37,531 nucleotides of DNA from an uncultured Candidatus Actinomarina sp. (GCA_902595195.1 CACJPC010000007.1:1-37531), one strand, 5' to 3'; positions 1-8,247 are shown, numbered from the stretch's first letter. Notes: generated by a model not told the origin, from the letters alone. Numbers and translations: made by a program.

Positions 1-133
1 AACTAAATTCTTTATATTCAACTAAAGATAATGATAAAAATTCCACTTTTACATCAGAAAAAAGATTAAAAAAAGTATAAAAAGTGAGAAGAATTAAAAA
101 AGTAACAAAATATTTTTTATTAAACATAACCAT
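1..133 (-). CDS. Partial minus-strand protein, N-terminus only
   Basis: An open minus-strand frame starts with ATG at 133 (a second in-frame ATG is at 127) and runs off the left edge, so only about 44 residues are visible. The N-terminus has two lysines followed by a strongly hydrophobic stretch rich in Phe, Leu and Thr (about residues 8-25). This looks like a signal peptide or a first membrane helix. It is divergent from the gene starting at 149, with only 15 nt between the two start codons. A weak minus-strand TAAAGT hexamer (139-144) lies just upstream. I do not recognise the family. A short AT-rich frame could be open by chance, so confidence is moderate. Confidence 0.45.
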   Translation of the reverse strand, partial: MVMFNKKYFVTFLILLTFYTFFNLFSDVKVEFLSLSLVEYKEFS

Positions 134-135
134 AA

Positions 136-141
136 TACACT
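136..141 (+). promoter_or_regulatory. Predicted -10 box (TACACT), leaderless start
   Basis: TACACT fits the TANNNT -10 pattern and ends 7 nt before the ATG at 149, which would put the transcript start at or next to the start codon. There is no Shine-Dalgarno in this short gap. The site overlaps the presumed promoter of the divergent minus-strand gene. It is one of six such sites in the window, and that recurrence is the main support. Confidence 0.4.
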
Positions 142-148
142 TTACTTA

Positions 149-718
149 ATGGATGAATTAAATTTTACTCACGATCAATTAAAACGGATGCGTTCGATGA
201 ATAAGTTTTATCATCATCAGTTTTTAATAGATGTAAGAATCTTTTTTACACTTGGTTTGATTGCACTTATTTCTGCTTTATTTAATACAAAAATAGTCTA
301 TATTTTGCCTTTTTTATCACTTTTTGGCAGTGTTGTACTTGCTTTTCATGCCTATTATTTGATTTTTTCAAGGCATTATTCTGAATATTTAGAAAAAAAT
401 ATAAATAAAATTACTAATAAACAAGTATTTATAACTCATGAGCTTGAAAATAGATACTTTTTTCCAATAAATGACAAAAAAATTGTTGTTGCAAAGATTG
501 GAAAAGACTTCAGTTGGTTTAGTTTTGTAACTCTATTTATTACATTGTACGGATTGATTTTATATATTTTCGGGATGATAAACATATATAACGTATTTAA
601 TGACACTGTGACTTTTTACAGCATTTTAATATTAACTGTTGTAACATTTGCAATAGGATATTGGTGGTTTGTTAATAATACAGGTGAGAAGAGATTGAGA
701 GAAGTATATGACAACTGA
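149..718 (+). CDS. Four-helix integral membrane protein, unknown function
   Basis: This 189-aa protein has four hydrophobic segments at about residues 31-47, 49-73, 121-144 and 155-175. The two helical hairpins are separated by a polar stretch of about 45 residues. The N-terminal 30 residues are charged and rich in Lys, Arg and His, and the C-terminus is basic. I see no catalytic motif and do not recognise the family. The start is the first ATG after the divergent junction and has a TANNNT hexamer directly upstream. The stop overlaps the next gene by 11 nt, so it is probably co-transcribed with the thioesterase and lipoprotein genes downstream. Confidence 0.75.
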   Translation: MDELNFTHDQLKRMRSMNKFYHHQFLIDVRIFFTLGLIALISALFNTKIVYILPFLSLFGSVVLAFHAYYLIFSRHYSEYLEKNINKITNKQVFITHELENRYFFPINDKKIVVAKIGKDFSWFSFVTLFITLYGLILYIFGMINIYNVFNDTVTFYSILILTVVTFAIGYWWFVNNTGEKRLREVYDN

Positions 719-1091
719 CTTTATGAATTTTAATGGTGATTCTTTAGATAATTATCTTGGTCATGAAATGATTGAAATTAATGAAGAATCAGCAAAATCT
801 AGATTAGTAATAAATAAAAACCATCACCAACCAATGGGATTGGTTCATGGTGGAATTTATTCCACCATGGCTGAAACCTTGTGTTCTTACGGAGCTAACT
901 TTAATTCAGATGGAATGTTTGTTGGGGTAAACAATAATACTGATTTCTTATCAAGTGTTTCAGAAGGAGAATTGATATGTTCAGCTAAGTTGATAAAAAA
1001 AGGAAGATCTTATCAGCTTTGGGAAGCAGAAATTCGTCATGAAAATAAGCTATGTGCAATATCTAAAGTTAGATTAAGTCGTATTAAATGA
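708..1091 (+). CDS. PaaI/YdiI-type hotdog-fold acyl-CoA thioesterase
   Basis: This 127-aa protein is a single hotdog domain, the normal length for the PaaI/YdiI/MenI group that hydrolyses acyl-CoA thioesters in the cytoplasm. The diagnostic stretch is at about residues 39-60: His-His-Gln-Pro-x-Gly, then His-Gly-Gly (47-49), then the catalytic Glu (56) in a Met-Ala-Glu-Thr run. The substrate cannot be told from sequence. Phenylacetyl-type, dihydroxynaphthoyl-CoA or general housekeeping activity are all possible, and no men or paa genes are nearby. The start at 708 overlaps the previous gene by 11 nt. A second Met at residue 6 is an alternative start. Confidence 0.85.
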   Translation: MTTDFMNFNGDSLDNYLGHEMIEINEESAKSRLVINKNHHQPMGLVHGGIYSTMAETLCSYGANFNSDGMFVGVNNNTDFLSSVSEGELICSAKLIKKGRSYQLWEAEIRHENKLCAISKVRLSRIK

Positions 1092-1252
1092 AATACTCTT
1101 TAGTTATTTTTTTGCTTTTTAGTTTTTGTTCAGCTACCAGTTACGAGTACAATCCTGATTGTTGGAAAACTGATCGTGAAACTTGTAATGAGCAAAAAAG
1201 AATTAAATCGGGAAATCTTGGTAATAATCCTTCTGGAGGCGCAGGAAATTAA
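1088..1252 (+). CDS. Small secreted or lipoprotein-like peptide, 54 aa
   Basis: This short ORF fills the gap between the thioesterase and the cyclophilin exactly. Its ATG overlaps the upstream stop (ATGA) and its TAA directly abuts the next ATG, which argues that it is a real gene. Residues 3-14 form a hydrophobic signal segment ending in Phe-Ser-Phe-Cys-Ser. Cys14 could be a lipidation site, although Phe at -1 is a poor lipobox. The mature part has two more cysteines (Asp-Cys-Trp and Thr-Cys-Asn) and ends in a Gly/Asn-rich tail. It resembles the downstream lipoprotein only in its signal region. Function unknown. Confidence 0.6.
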   Translation: MKYSLVIFLLFSFCSATSYEYNPDCWKTDRETCNEQKRIKSGNLGNNPSGGAGN

Positions 1253-1894
1253 ATGAACAAATATATTGTTATTTTACTATTATTGATTTCATGTACTTCT
1301 GGTGAAAATACTGAAGCTGATTCTAATGAAGTAATTACAGAAGAGACAACTACAACCAAAGGAGAAACTGTGAGTGAAAAGACATACAATCAACCTCATG
1401 AAATGAATATCGATACTAGTAAGTCATATTCAGCAACAATAAAAACAAATTTCGGTGAAATGAAAATAGAATTTTTCACTGAAGATGCACCTGTAACTGT
1501 AAACAATTTTGTTACTTTAGCTAGAGATGGTTATTACGACAATGTAATTTTTCACAGAGTGATTTCAGGCTTTATGATTCAAGGTGGTGACCCATCTGGC
1601 ACTGGCCACGGTGACTATGGAAAATATCCTGGCTATGAATTCGAAGATGAATTAAATAATCAAAAGCCATACGAAAAAGGAATTATGGCAATGGCGAATA
1701 GAGGTCCAAATACAAACGGTAGTCAATTTTTTATAATGCATGTTGATTATCCACTACCTTATAGTTATACAATTTTTGGTCAAGTTACTGAAGGGCTTGA
1801 AGTAATTGACAGTATTGCAGCCGTTCAGACTGATGCAGCTGATAAGCCACTAGAAGATGTGGTTATAGAATCTGTTGAAATTTCTGAGAATTAA
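1253..1894 (+). CDS. Cyclophilin-type peptidyl-prolyl isomerase, lipoprotein
   Basis: This protein speeds cis-trans isomerisation of X-Pro bonds in exported proteins. The signal segment ends in Leu-Ile-Ser-Cys (Cys14), a good lipobox, so it is likely anchored outside the cytoplasmic membrane. A Thr/Glu-rich linker (about 18-50) precedes the cyclophilin domain (about 58-212). Visible active-site elements are Phe-His-Arg (99-101), Phe-Met-Ile-Gln-Gly-Gly-Asp (106-112), Met-Ala-Asn (146-148) and Asn-Gly-Ser-Gln-Phe-Phe (154-159). The His usual in the Lys-His-Thr-Val-Phe-Gly segment is Tyr here (about 171), a common kind of variation in bacterial PpiB. Its 3' end overlaps the convergent minus-strand gene by 32 nt. 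Confidence 0.92.
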   Translation: MNKYIVILLLLISCTSGENTEADSNEVITEETTTTKGETVSEKTYNQPHEMNIDTSKSYSATIKTNFGEMKIEFFTEDAPVTVNNFVTLARDGYYDNVIFHRVISGFMIQGGDPSGTGHGDYGKYPGYEFEDELNNQKPYEKGIMAMANRGPNTNGSQFFIMHVDYPLPYSYTIFGQVTEGLEVIDSIAAVQTDAADKPLEDVVIESVEISEN

Positions 1895-2444
1895 TAATTT
1901 TAATTGTTTTAGTAGAAATTACCCCTCCGGGAACACCGTCTACATTTTTGATTAGATAAGACTCTTTAAACAATTCTTTTGTTAATGATTTTATGTAATT
2001 TTCACTGTAATTAAGTCTTTTAGATAAATAGAGAGAGTAATTATTTCCTGATTTAAATTGATAATTGATATACAAGTATGCATATGCAGCTAACAATATT
2101 GATCTATTTTTAATTTGCCTTTTCTTTATTTTATTTTCCAATTTTTTCTCCGGGATGGATAAATAGGACATATTATTTGTTTTCTTATTGAAGTATTTCC
2201 TGTCAATATTCACAAGATTGTTAATAAGAAGTATTCCTTTTTTTCTTAAGGAGTAGTAATTTAGATTTCTTAAATCACTTGAGCTAATTTCATGTTTAGA
2301 ATTTTTAAGAATTTTAAGTTCTTTTGCTATCAATTGATAAGGATTTACAAATTGATATGTAATTTCTACATCTATTTTTTTATATACGTTTTTGAGTAAG
2401 ACCTTAATTATTTTATTTTCAAATGTAATAAGGTTTTTATTCAT
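1863..2444 (-). CDS. Lys-rich hypothetical protein, possible C-terminal winged helix
   Basis: This 193-aa, highly basic protein is the only complete minus-strand gene in the window. The region of about residues 130-185 has the spacing of a helix-turn-helix: a Leu-Ser-x-Arg-Leu helix, a turn at Tyr-Ser-Glu-Asn, then a recognition-like helix. A short wing with Gly-Val-Pro-Gly-Gly follows, like the Arg-Gly-Pro-Gly-Gly turn of Rrf2-type regulators. This is only a shape match. The N-terminal half has no recognisable motif. It is convergent with the cyclophilin gene and divergent from thrS, so a DNA-binding role near this junction is possible but unproven. Confidence 0.6.
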   Translation of the reverse strand: MNKNLITFENKIIKVLLKNVYKKIDVEITYQFVNPYQLIAKELKILKNSKHEISSSDLRNLNYYSLRKKGILLINNLVNIDRKYFNKKTNNMSYLSIPEKKLENKIKKRQIKNRSILLAAYAYLYINYQFKSGNNYSLYLSKRLNYSENYIKSLTKELFKESYLIKNVDGVPGGVISTKTIKIINSQKFQQIL

Positions 2445-2450
2445 AAATAT

Positions 2451-2456
2451 ATTTTA
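2451..2456 (-). promoter_or_regulatory. Predicted -10 box (TAAAAT, minus strand), leaderless start
   Basis: Read on the minus strand, TAAAAT ends 6 nt before the ATG at 2444, at -12 to -7 if transcription begins at the start codon. There is no Shine-Dalgarno in between. The region to thrS (2445-2548) is almost pure A/T and otherwise holds only the thrS promoter. Confidence 0.45.
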
Positions 2457-2536
2457 AAATCAATATTTTATATTTTTACGATTTAATTTATTAATCCGTT
2501 TATTTAACGTTATGAAATTTACCTCAATTTAGTTAT

Positions 2537-2542
2537 TATTAT
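2537..2542 (+). promoter_or_regulatory. Predicted thrS -10 box (TATTAT), leaderless start
   Basis: TATTAT lies at -12 to -7 relative to the thrS ATG and no Shine-Dalgarno precedes that ATG, so a leaderless mRNA is expected. No clear -35 hexamer is visible. A 10-bp direct repeat, TTATGAAATT, occurs at 2510-2519 and 2539-2548, the second copy overlapping the -10 region. I see no T-box, although thrS is often T-box controlled in Firmicutes. This would be the promoter of the long thrS-ribH gene run. Confidence 0.5.
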
Positions 2543-2548
2543 GAAATT

Positions 2549-4486
2549 ATGAATTTAGATATTACATTACCTGATGGTTCAGTTAGATCTTTTGAAAATT
2601 CTATCACTGGTGATGAACTAGCTAAAAATATAGGCTCAAGATTACATAAGGATGCTGTTTGCATAGAAATAGATAATAAATTTTTTGATCTCTCATATTC
2701 TATAACTGAAAATTGTAACGTAAGAATTGTGACAATTAACGATTTAGATGCTTTACATATACTTAGACATTCATCTGCTCATATACTTGCTCAAGCTGTA
2801 TTAAATATATTTCCTAATACTGAATATGGAGTTGGTCCTAGCATTGAAAATGGTTTTTACTATGATTTCAAATTCACAAAACCAATAAGTGAATCAGATT
2901 TAGAGCAAATTGAATCCGAAATGAAAAAGATTGTAAAGTCAAAACAAGAATTTATTAGGGATGAATTATCCAAGAAGGATGCGCTAAAACTATTTAAGAA
3001 ACAATCTTTTAAAGTTGAATTAATAGAATCTGCAGAATCATCTGAAGGGGTTTCAAGTGATTATGTTTCTACATATCGAAATGAACAATTTGTTGATTTA
3101 TGTATGGGACCTCATATACCAAACACAAGTTTTTTAAAACATTTTAAATTAACTAAGGTTGCAGGTGCCTATTGGAGAGGTGACGAAAACAATCCTCAAT
3201 TACAAAGAATTTATGGAACTTCATGGTTTTCCAAAGAAGATTTAGATTTATACATGGCTCAACAAGAAGAGGCTGAAAAAAGAGACCATAGAAAATTAGG
3301 AAATGAATTAAACCTTTTTACTTCAACAGATGAGCTTGGTTCAGGTAATTTTATATGGAAACCTAATGGAGCGATACTAAGAGATGTAATTGAAACCTAT
3401 AGTAAAAATGCACACCTATCTAATGATTATCAATTAGTCAACACTCCTCATATCGGAAAATCTATATTATGGGAAACTTCTGGTCATTTAGCACACTACA
3501 AAGAAAATATGTATCCACCTGTAGTTCACGAAGAAAATAATGAAACTTATTATTTAAAACCTATGAATTGTCCATTCCATATATTAGTTTACAAATCAGA
3601 TTTGCATTCTTATAAAGAACTACCAATCAGATTCTTTGAATTTGGTTCAGTGTACAGGTACGAAAAAACTGGTGTGCTTCATGGTTTATTAAGATTAAGA
3701 GGTTTTACTCAAGACGATGCTCATATATTCTGTACAAAAGATCAAATCAATGAAGAAGTCAAAACATTATTAAATTTCTCAGTAAAACTTTTAAATGCAT
3801 TTGGTTTAAGTGAGATTGAAGCTGATCTCTCAACTAAACCAGATAAATCGATAGGTTCTGATGATGATTGGGATATGGCTACAGAAAGCCTTAAGAAATC
3901 TTTGACTGAACTAGATATTCCGTTTGCAACCGCTGAAGGAGAGGGCGCTTTCTATGGTCCAAAAATTGATTTACATGTAAAAGATGCAATTGGTAGAAGA
4001 TGGCAACTAAGTACTATTCAAGTGGATTTTGCACAACCTGATAATTTTGATATTGAATATGTCGATAATAATAATAAAAAAATTAGACCGGTCATGATTC
4101 ACAGAGCTCTGCTTGGTTCAATTGAACGATTTACTGGTGTTCTTTTAGAGCACTACGCAGGTCATATGCCTGGATGGTTATCGCCTGTTCAAATAGACAT
4201 ATTAACAATTGGCAATGTTTCTTCTTATGTGGATGAGATTAAGGAACATTTAAAAGATTTTAGAATCAATATTGATGATCGAAATGTAAGACTAGGAGAA
4301 AAGATTCACAATTCTCAAAAAATAAAAGTCCCTATCCAATTAATTGTTGGAGAAAAAGATGTTTCTAATAAAACATTTGCTATTAATTTTTATAATGCTG
4401 AAGATAAACAAGATATAGAGTTAGAAAAAGGAATTAAAGAGATTAATAACTACCTAAAGACTCCAGAATTTGATTTAAATGGTTGA
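2549..4486 (+). CDS. thrS: Threonyl-tRNA synthetase
   Basis: Charges tRNA-Thr with threonine in the cytoplasm. At 645 aa the full bacterial architecture is present. A TGS domain (about 1-62) is followed by the editing and second additional domains with His-Ser-Ser-Ala-His (about 75-79) and Cys-Met-Gly-Pro-His. The class II catalytic core has Met-Asn-Cys-Pro-Phe-His at 339-344, where Cys341 and a later His bind the catalytic zinc, and Arg-Gly-Phe-Thr-Gln-Asp-Asp-Ala-His (motif 2). The C-terminal anticodon-binding domain covers about 540-640. It heads the long gene run, as in other actinobacteria where thrS precedes pgsA, and overlaps the next gene by 8 nt. Confidence 0.98.
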   Translation: MNLDITLPDGSVRSFENSITGDELAKNIGSRLHKDAVCIEIDNKFFDLSYSITENCNVRIVTINDLDALHILRHSSAHILAQAVLNIFPNTEYGVGPSIENGFYYDFKFTKPISESDLEQIESEMKKIVKSKQEFIRDELSKKDALKLFKKQSFKVELIESAESSEGVSSDYVSTYRNEQFVDLCMGPHIPNTSFLKHFKLTKVAGAYWRGDENNPQLQRIYGTSWFSKEDLDLYMAQQEEAEKRDHRKLGNELNLFTSTDELGSGNFIWKPNGAILRDVIETYSKNAHLSNDYQLVNTPHIGKSILWETSGHLAHYKENMYPPVVHEENNETYYLKPMNCPFHILVYKSDLHSYKELPIRFFEFGSVYRYEKTGVLHGLLRLRGFTQDDAHIFCTKDQINEEVKTLLNFSVKLLNAFGLSEIEADLSTKPDKSIGSDDDWDMATESLKKSLTELDIPFATAEGEGAFYGPKIDLHVKDAIGRRWQLSTIQVDFAQPDNFDIEYVDNNNKKIRPVMIHRALLGSIERFTGVLLEHYAGHMPGWLSPVQIDILTIGNVSSYVDEIKEHLKDFRINIDDRNVRLGEKIHNSQKIKVPIQLIVGEKDVSNKTFAINFYNAEDKQDIELEKGIKEINNYLKTPEFDLNG

Positions 4487-4964
4487 CGGAATAGAAATAG
4501 ATAAAAAGGATGCTGAGGATTCTTTACTCCCAGAAGATTTAAATTCACTTGCAGTAGGAAGCTATGTAGTACCTAATCCAATTAGACGCAAATACTATCC
4601 TGTCTACATTCTTTTAGTATGTGGTTTATTTCTTTTTGCATCATTATTTCTTACATTTATTGATTTCATACCAACTTTGACAATTCTTGTTTTGTTAGCG
4701 GTACTTCTATTATTTCTAAATAATAAATTTAAAATTAACCAAGGTGAAGTAATTAGTAATGTGCTTCCATATATTGAGCATTCAATTGGTTATTATTCAG
4801 TTGCTTTAACATTTTTATTTAATTTAAAGAATATACTCACACCTGTCTGGACTGTAATTGTCTATTCCCATGAATCTCCTCCTAAATTCAAAACAATTGT
4901 TGAGATAAACGCTTTTTCAGGGGATATAGTTACCGAACCATATTCTGAAAATTTAAATGCTTGA
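4479..4964 (+). CDS. Two-helix membrane protein with PepSY-like C-terminus
   Basis: This 161-aa protein sits between thrS and pgsA, where mycobacteria carry a HIT-family gene; it has no HIT motif. An acidic N-terminus (1-35) precedes two adjacent hydrophobic segments (about 43-65 and 67-82). A C-terminal domain of about 60 residues carries a Pro-Val-Trp-Thr-Val strand and ends with Ile-Asn-Ala-Phe-Ser-Gly-Asp-Ile, resembling the Val-Asp-Ala-x-Thr-Gly-Glu-Val ending of PepSY-like domains. That resemblance is by eye only. It overlaps both neighbours by 8 nt, so it is probably co-translated with the lipid-synthesis genes. Function unknown; a membrane role near PgsA is a guess from position. Confidence 0.7.
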   Translation: MVDGIEIDKKDAEDSLLPEDLNSLAVGSYVVPNPIRRKYYPVYILLVCGLFLFASLFLTFIDFIPTLTILVLLAVLLLFLNNKFKINQGEVISNVLPYIEHSIGYYSVALTFLFNLKNILTPVWTVIVYSHESPPKFKTIVEINAFSGDIVTEPYSENLNA

Positions 4965-5529
4965 AAAATACTTTAAAAACGCATCAGAGAAATTTGCAAT
5001 GCCTTTTGTCCTTGTTTTAGCAAAATTTCAGATTAAACCTAATACTGTATCTATACTCGGTCTAATCATTGTGTTGTTAGGTTCATATTTTTTTTATGTA
5101 GATAACAAATTTCTTGGCATAATTTTAATTTTTTTAGGTAGTGCAGTTGATGGTCTTGATGGACCTTATGCAAGATATCAAAATTTAGTGAGTGAAAGGG
5201 GAGCAGTACTTGATTCTTTCATTGATAGATTGGGTGAATTATTTATATGGAGTGTTGTAGCTATAGGTTTCACTTCGAATGATATTGAGTTATTTATTGT
5301 TCTATCAATTTTAGTTGCATCAAATTTGATTCCTTATATTAGAGCTAAATCTGAAAGTTACGGTATTACAAACAAAGCTGGTATAACCGCAAGACCTGAA
5401 AGAGTAATATTTGCAGTAATATTCATGTTTTTTGATTTAGATTATGTATTTATGTATATATTTTCCTTATTATGTTGGATTACTGTATTTCAAAGAATTA
5501 AAATTTTAATAACCAACCTAGATAAATGA
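4957..5529 (+). CDS. pgsA: CDP-alcohol phosphatidyltransferase, probable PI-phosphate synthase
   Basis: A membrane enzyme that transfers a phosphatidyl group from CDP-diacylglycerol to an alcohol. The full CDP-OH-P signature is visible: Asp65, Asp68, Gly69, Ala72, Arg73, Gly82, Asp86 and Asp90, which coordinate two metal ions. Several hydrophobic helices surround it (about 29-47, 51-65, 92-115, 145-180). Its position directly before a PIM acyltransferase and a PimA-like glycosyltransferase matches the mycobacterial pgsA1 cluster. The likely product is therefore phosphatidylinositol phosphate from inositol phosphate, rather than phosphatidylglycerol phosphate. The acceptor is inferred from context. 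Confidence 0.9.
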   Translation: MLEKYFKNASEKFAMPFVLVLAKFQIKPNTVSILGLIIVLLGSYFFYVDNKFLGIILIFLGSAVDGLDGPYARYQNLVSERGAVLDSFIDRLGELFIWSVVAIGFTSNDIELFIVLSILVASNLIPYIRAKSESYGITNKAGITARPERVIFAVIFMFFDLDYVFMYIFSLLCWITVFQRIKILITNLDK

Positions 5530-6371
5530 AATTTCAAATAATACGAATTCTTCACAACATGTTTAAAAAATTACCGCCAAATTTCATATATGTTATTTCA
5601 TATTTTATTGGACTCGTATATTTTATTTTTACTCCTTTTTCAAACATAAAACTTAAAAAGAGAAAAGATAGGATAGATAATTATTCAATATTCAAAGTTA
5701 AATTAAATTATGTAAGATACTGGCTTGAAACTATTTGGTTAACTAAAGAAGGTTATAAAGATTATATAGAACCAAAAGTAGAAATAATTAATGAAGATAT
5801 TGTTCGGAAGTTAAATAAAAATTACTCTTCATACATTATTGCACTTCCTCATCTTGGTAATTGGGAATTTGCAATTCCAATGGGTGAATTTCTAGATTTA
5901 AATTTAGTTGCTGTTGCTGAACCTTTAGATGATGAAAAGATTTTACATTGGTTTACTGAATTAAGAGAAGATCTTGGATGTAAAATAATTTTAGGTGGTA
6001 AAGGTCAAAATACTTTTGAACGAGTAAAAGAATTTCTTAAAAACGGCCATCACGTGTGCTTGTTATCAGAACGTCACATTGGTAAAAGTGGTGTAGGAGT
6101 TGAATTCTTCAATCAGATGGCAGCATTTCCAAAAGGGCCGGTATCTCTTTCGCTGGATACACAATTGCCTATTGTTCCTGCAGCTTTTATAAAGAATGGT
6201 AATAAATATCAATTACATTTTGGGAAACCTTTTATAGTACCTTATTTTGATAATCAAGCTCAAAGCATTCAACACGGACTTAAAGTTTTAAGTAAATCAT
6301 TAGAAAATTTAATAAAGCTCGATCCTAATCAGTGGCATTCTATCCAACCAGTATGGACTAGTGAATATTAA
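5526..6371 (+). CDS. PIM acyltransferase, LpxL/HtrB family (PatA-like)
   Basis: This 281-aa protein belongs to the lysophospholipid/lipid A acyltransferase superfamily. The catalytic His-x4-Glu motif is seen as His-Leu-Gly-Asn-Trp-Glu at 109-114. A Leu-Ser-Glu-Arg-His segment and a Phe-Pro-Lys-Gly-Pro substrate-binding segment follow, as in the family. An N-terminal hydrophobic segment (about 19-38) suggests membrane association. In mycobacteria the homologue in this position (PatA) acylates the mannose of phosphatidylinositol mannosides, and the flanking genes here are the same two. It overlaps pgsA by 4 nt and the glycosyltransferase by 11 nt. Confidence 0.87.
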   Translation: MKFQIIRILHNMFKKLPPNFIYVISYFIGLVYFIFTPFSNIKLKKRKDRIDNYSIFKVKLNYVRYWLETIWLTKEGYKDYIEPKVEIINEDIVRKLNKNYSSYIIALPHLGNWEFAIPMGEFLDLNLVAVAEPLDDEKILHWFTELREDLGCKIILGGKGQNTFERVKEFLKNGHHVCLLSERHIGKSGVGVEFFNQMAAFPKGPVSLSLDTQLPIVPAAFIKNGNKYQLHFGKPFIVPYFDNQAQSIQHGLKVLSKSLENLIKLDPNQWHSIQPVWTSEY

Positions 6372-7347
6372 CCTCTTATTTTTAACACCGTACAATCTAT
6401 TAAATTATGGGGGAGTTCAACATCAAATAAATTTAATGAACGATTACATAAGAAAAACTTCAAACATAGAAAGTAAAATTGCTGGACCAAACTCTAAAGA
6501 TTATGATTTAGGTAGAGTTTTAAATATTCCTTTTAATAACTCAGTTGCATCAATATCTTTATTTCCAGATAGAAAAATACTCTTAAAAGCTATTGAGTGG
6601 TCAGATGTAGTACATATACACGAACCATTTATACCATTAATTTTTTGGAAATTACCAAAGAACAAAAAATATATATTTACTCATCATGCAAATTTAAATA
6701 AACTTTATACATTTTTCATGAGCATTATATACAAAATTGTAAAAATTAAAGGGATAAGTGTTTATGTTAGCGAATCAGCATTATCAAATGCTAAAACATT
6801 AAATAAACAACCAATCTTGATTCCTAATATGATAGAAATTAATAAAAATATAAAATTTAACAACACAAAAAAATTTTTATTTGTTGGACGCAATGAAAAA
6901 AGAAAAAATTTTAACTACTTTAATTTATTATCAAAAGAAAAATCATTTCAAAATTATGAATTTGAAGCAGTTACGAATGAAAATATTGAAAATTTTAATG
7001 GCGTTATCTATCTAAAACCTAATGATGAGGAGAAAAATGTTATTTTCAAAAACTCTTCTATATATTTGGCACTAAACACAAAAAATGAAAGTTTTGGAAT
7101 TACTCTAATTGAAGCAATAAACTCAGGGAATATTGTCATATCAAGCGATCTAGTTGCATTTAAAGATGTCTTAGAAGAGTCAGGTATTTATTATGAACGA
7201 AATTCTTATAAATCATTGGTAAATTTATTAACAAATACATTAAAAAGTGATTTAGATTTTATATGGGAAAAACAATATGAATGTATACAAAAATATGATA
7301 TTGAAAAAAATATGGAGCATTACGTTTTATTGTATTCAAACAATTGA
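6361..7347 (+). CDS. pimA: GT4-family mannosyltransferase, PimA-like
   Basis: Likely transfers mannose from GDP-mannose to phosphatidylinositol, the first step of PIM synthesis, at the inner membrane face. The GT-B fold markers are present: a Tyr-Gly-Gly-Val-Gln nucleotide loop near residues 16-20, His-Ile-His-Glu-Pro (85-89), Gly-Arg-Asn-Glu-Lys-Arg-Lys-Asn (176-183), and the EX7E donor site Glu243 to Glu251. At 328 aa it is about 50 residues shorter than mycobacterial PimA. It starts with GTG inside the end of the acyltransferase gene. The function rests on family plus position; another sugar or acceptor is possible. Confidence 0.85.
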   Translation: MNINLLFLTPYNLLNYGGVQHQINLMNDYIRKTSNIESKIAGPNSKDYDLGRVLNIPFNNSVASISLFPDRKILLKAIEWSDVVHIHEPFIPLIFWKLPKNKKYIFTHHANLNKLYTFFMSIIYKIVKIKGISVYVSESALSNAKTLNKQPILIPNMIEINKNIKFNNTKKFLFVGRNEKRKNFNYFNLLSKEKSFQNYEFEAVTNENIENFNGVIYLKPNDEEKNVIFKNSSIYLALNTKNESFGITLIEAINSGNIVISSDLVAFKDVLEESGIYYERNSYKSLVNLLTNTLKSDLDFIWEKQYECIQKYDIEKNMEHYVLLYSNN

Positions 7348-7349
7348 TG

Positions 7350-7355
7350 TACTAT
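7350..7355 (+). promoter_or_regulatory. Predicted pdxS -10 box (TACTAT), leaderless start
   Basis: TACTAT ends 7 nt before the pdxS ATG, within the 15-nt spacer after pimA. No Shine-Dalgarno precedes this start. It may give pdxST a transcript separate from the lipid genes. The adjacent TATATAAC run makes the exact hexamer ambiguous. Confidence 0.4.
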
Positions 7356-7362
7356 ATAACTT

Positions 7363-8247
7363 ATGAAGATTGAGTCAACATTTAAAGTTAAAAAGGGTTT
7401 AGCTGAAATGCTAAAGGGTGGCGTGATTATGGATGTAGTCAACGCCGAACAAGCAGTTGTCGCAGAAAAATCTGGAGCTGTTGCTGTAATGGCTTTAGAA
7501 AGAATACCAGCAGACATAAGAGCTGACGGTGGAGTAGCAAGAATGTCTTCTGTCGGTGTTATTCAAGAAGTAATGGATGCTGTATCGATACCTGTAATGG
7601 CAAAAGCAAGAATTGGTCATTTTGTCGAAGCTCAAATTTTAGAATCTATCGGAATAGACTTTATCGACGAATCAGAAGTTTTAACCCCTGCTGATGATGT
7701 AAATCATATAAATAAAAATAATTTTAAATCTCCTTTTGTTTGTGGAGCTACTGGACTTGGTGAAGCATCAAGAAGAATAGCAGAAGGTGCTGCAATGATA
7801 CGTACCAAAGGTGAAGCAGGTACTGGAAATGTTATTGAAGCTGTTAAACATATGAGAACAATAACTAATGAGATTAATGAAGTACTAACATGCGATACAA
7901 ATCAGTTAGTTGCTTTGAGTAAAAAATTTAGGGCACCATTGAATGTATTAGAAATGATTAAAGAGTTAGGAAAACTCCCTGTAGTTAATTTTGCAGCTGG
8001 TGGAATTGCTACACCAGCAGATGCCGCTTTAATGATGCAATTAGGATGTGATGGAGTATTTGTAGGTTCAGGTATATTTAAAAGTGGTGACCCCGCTGAA
8101 AGAGCTGAAGCTATAGTTGTTGCGACTACAAATTATAATGATCCAAAAGTTCTCGCAGATGTCTCAAAAGGTTTAGGCGAACCTATGGTTGGAATAAACA
8201 TTGATACTCTGACAGAAGAAGAGAAATTAGCTAAAAGAGGTTGGTAA
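7363..8247 (+). CDS. pdxS: Pyridoxal 5'-phosphate synthase subunit PdxS
   Basis: The synthase half of the R5P-dependent PLP synthase, forming PLP from ribose 5-phosphate, glyceraldehyde 3-phosphate and ammonia supplied by PdxT. At 294 aa it has the standard length and TIM-barrel form. The key residues fall at the expected places: Asp24, Lys81 (imine with R5P) and Lys149. The family glycine loops (Cys-Gly-Ala-Thr-Gly and Phe-Ala-Ala-Gly-Gly-Ile) are intact. The next Met would remove conserved N-terminal residues, so the start at 7363 is secure. pdxT follows with no gap. Confidence 0.98.
   Translation: MKIESTFKVKKGLAEMLKGGVIMDVVNAEQAVVAEKSGAVAVMALERIPADIRADGGVARMSSVGVIQEVMDAVSIPVMAKARIGHFVEAQILESIGIDFIDESEVLTPADDVNHINKNNFKSPFVCGATGLGEASRRIAEGAAMIRTKGEAGTGNVIEAVKHMRTITNEINEVLTCDTNQLVALSKKFRAPLNVLEMIKELGKLPVVNFAAGGIATPADAALMMQLGCDGVFVGSGIFKSGDPAERAEAIVVATTNYNDPKVLADVSKGLGEPMVGINIDTLTEEEKLAKRGW

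Noticed and set aside
1889-1908. AATTA/TAATT inverted repeat at the end of the cyclophilin gene as a terminator
   Set aside because: The stem is only five A-T pairs inside overlapping coding ends, so it is too weak to support.
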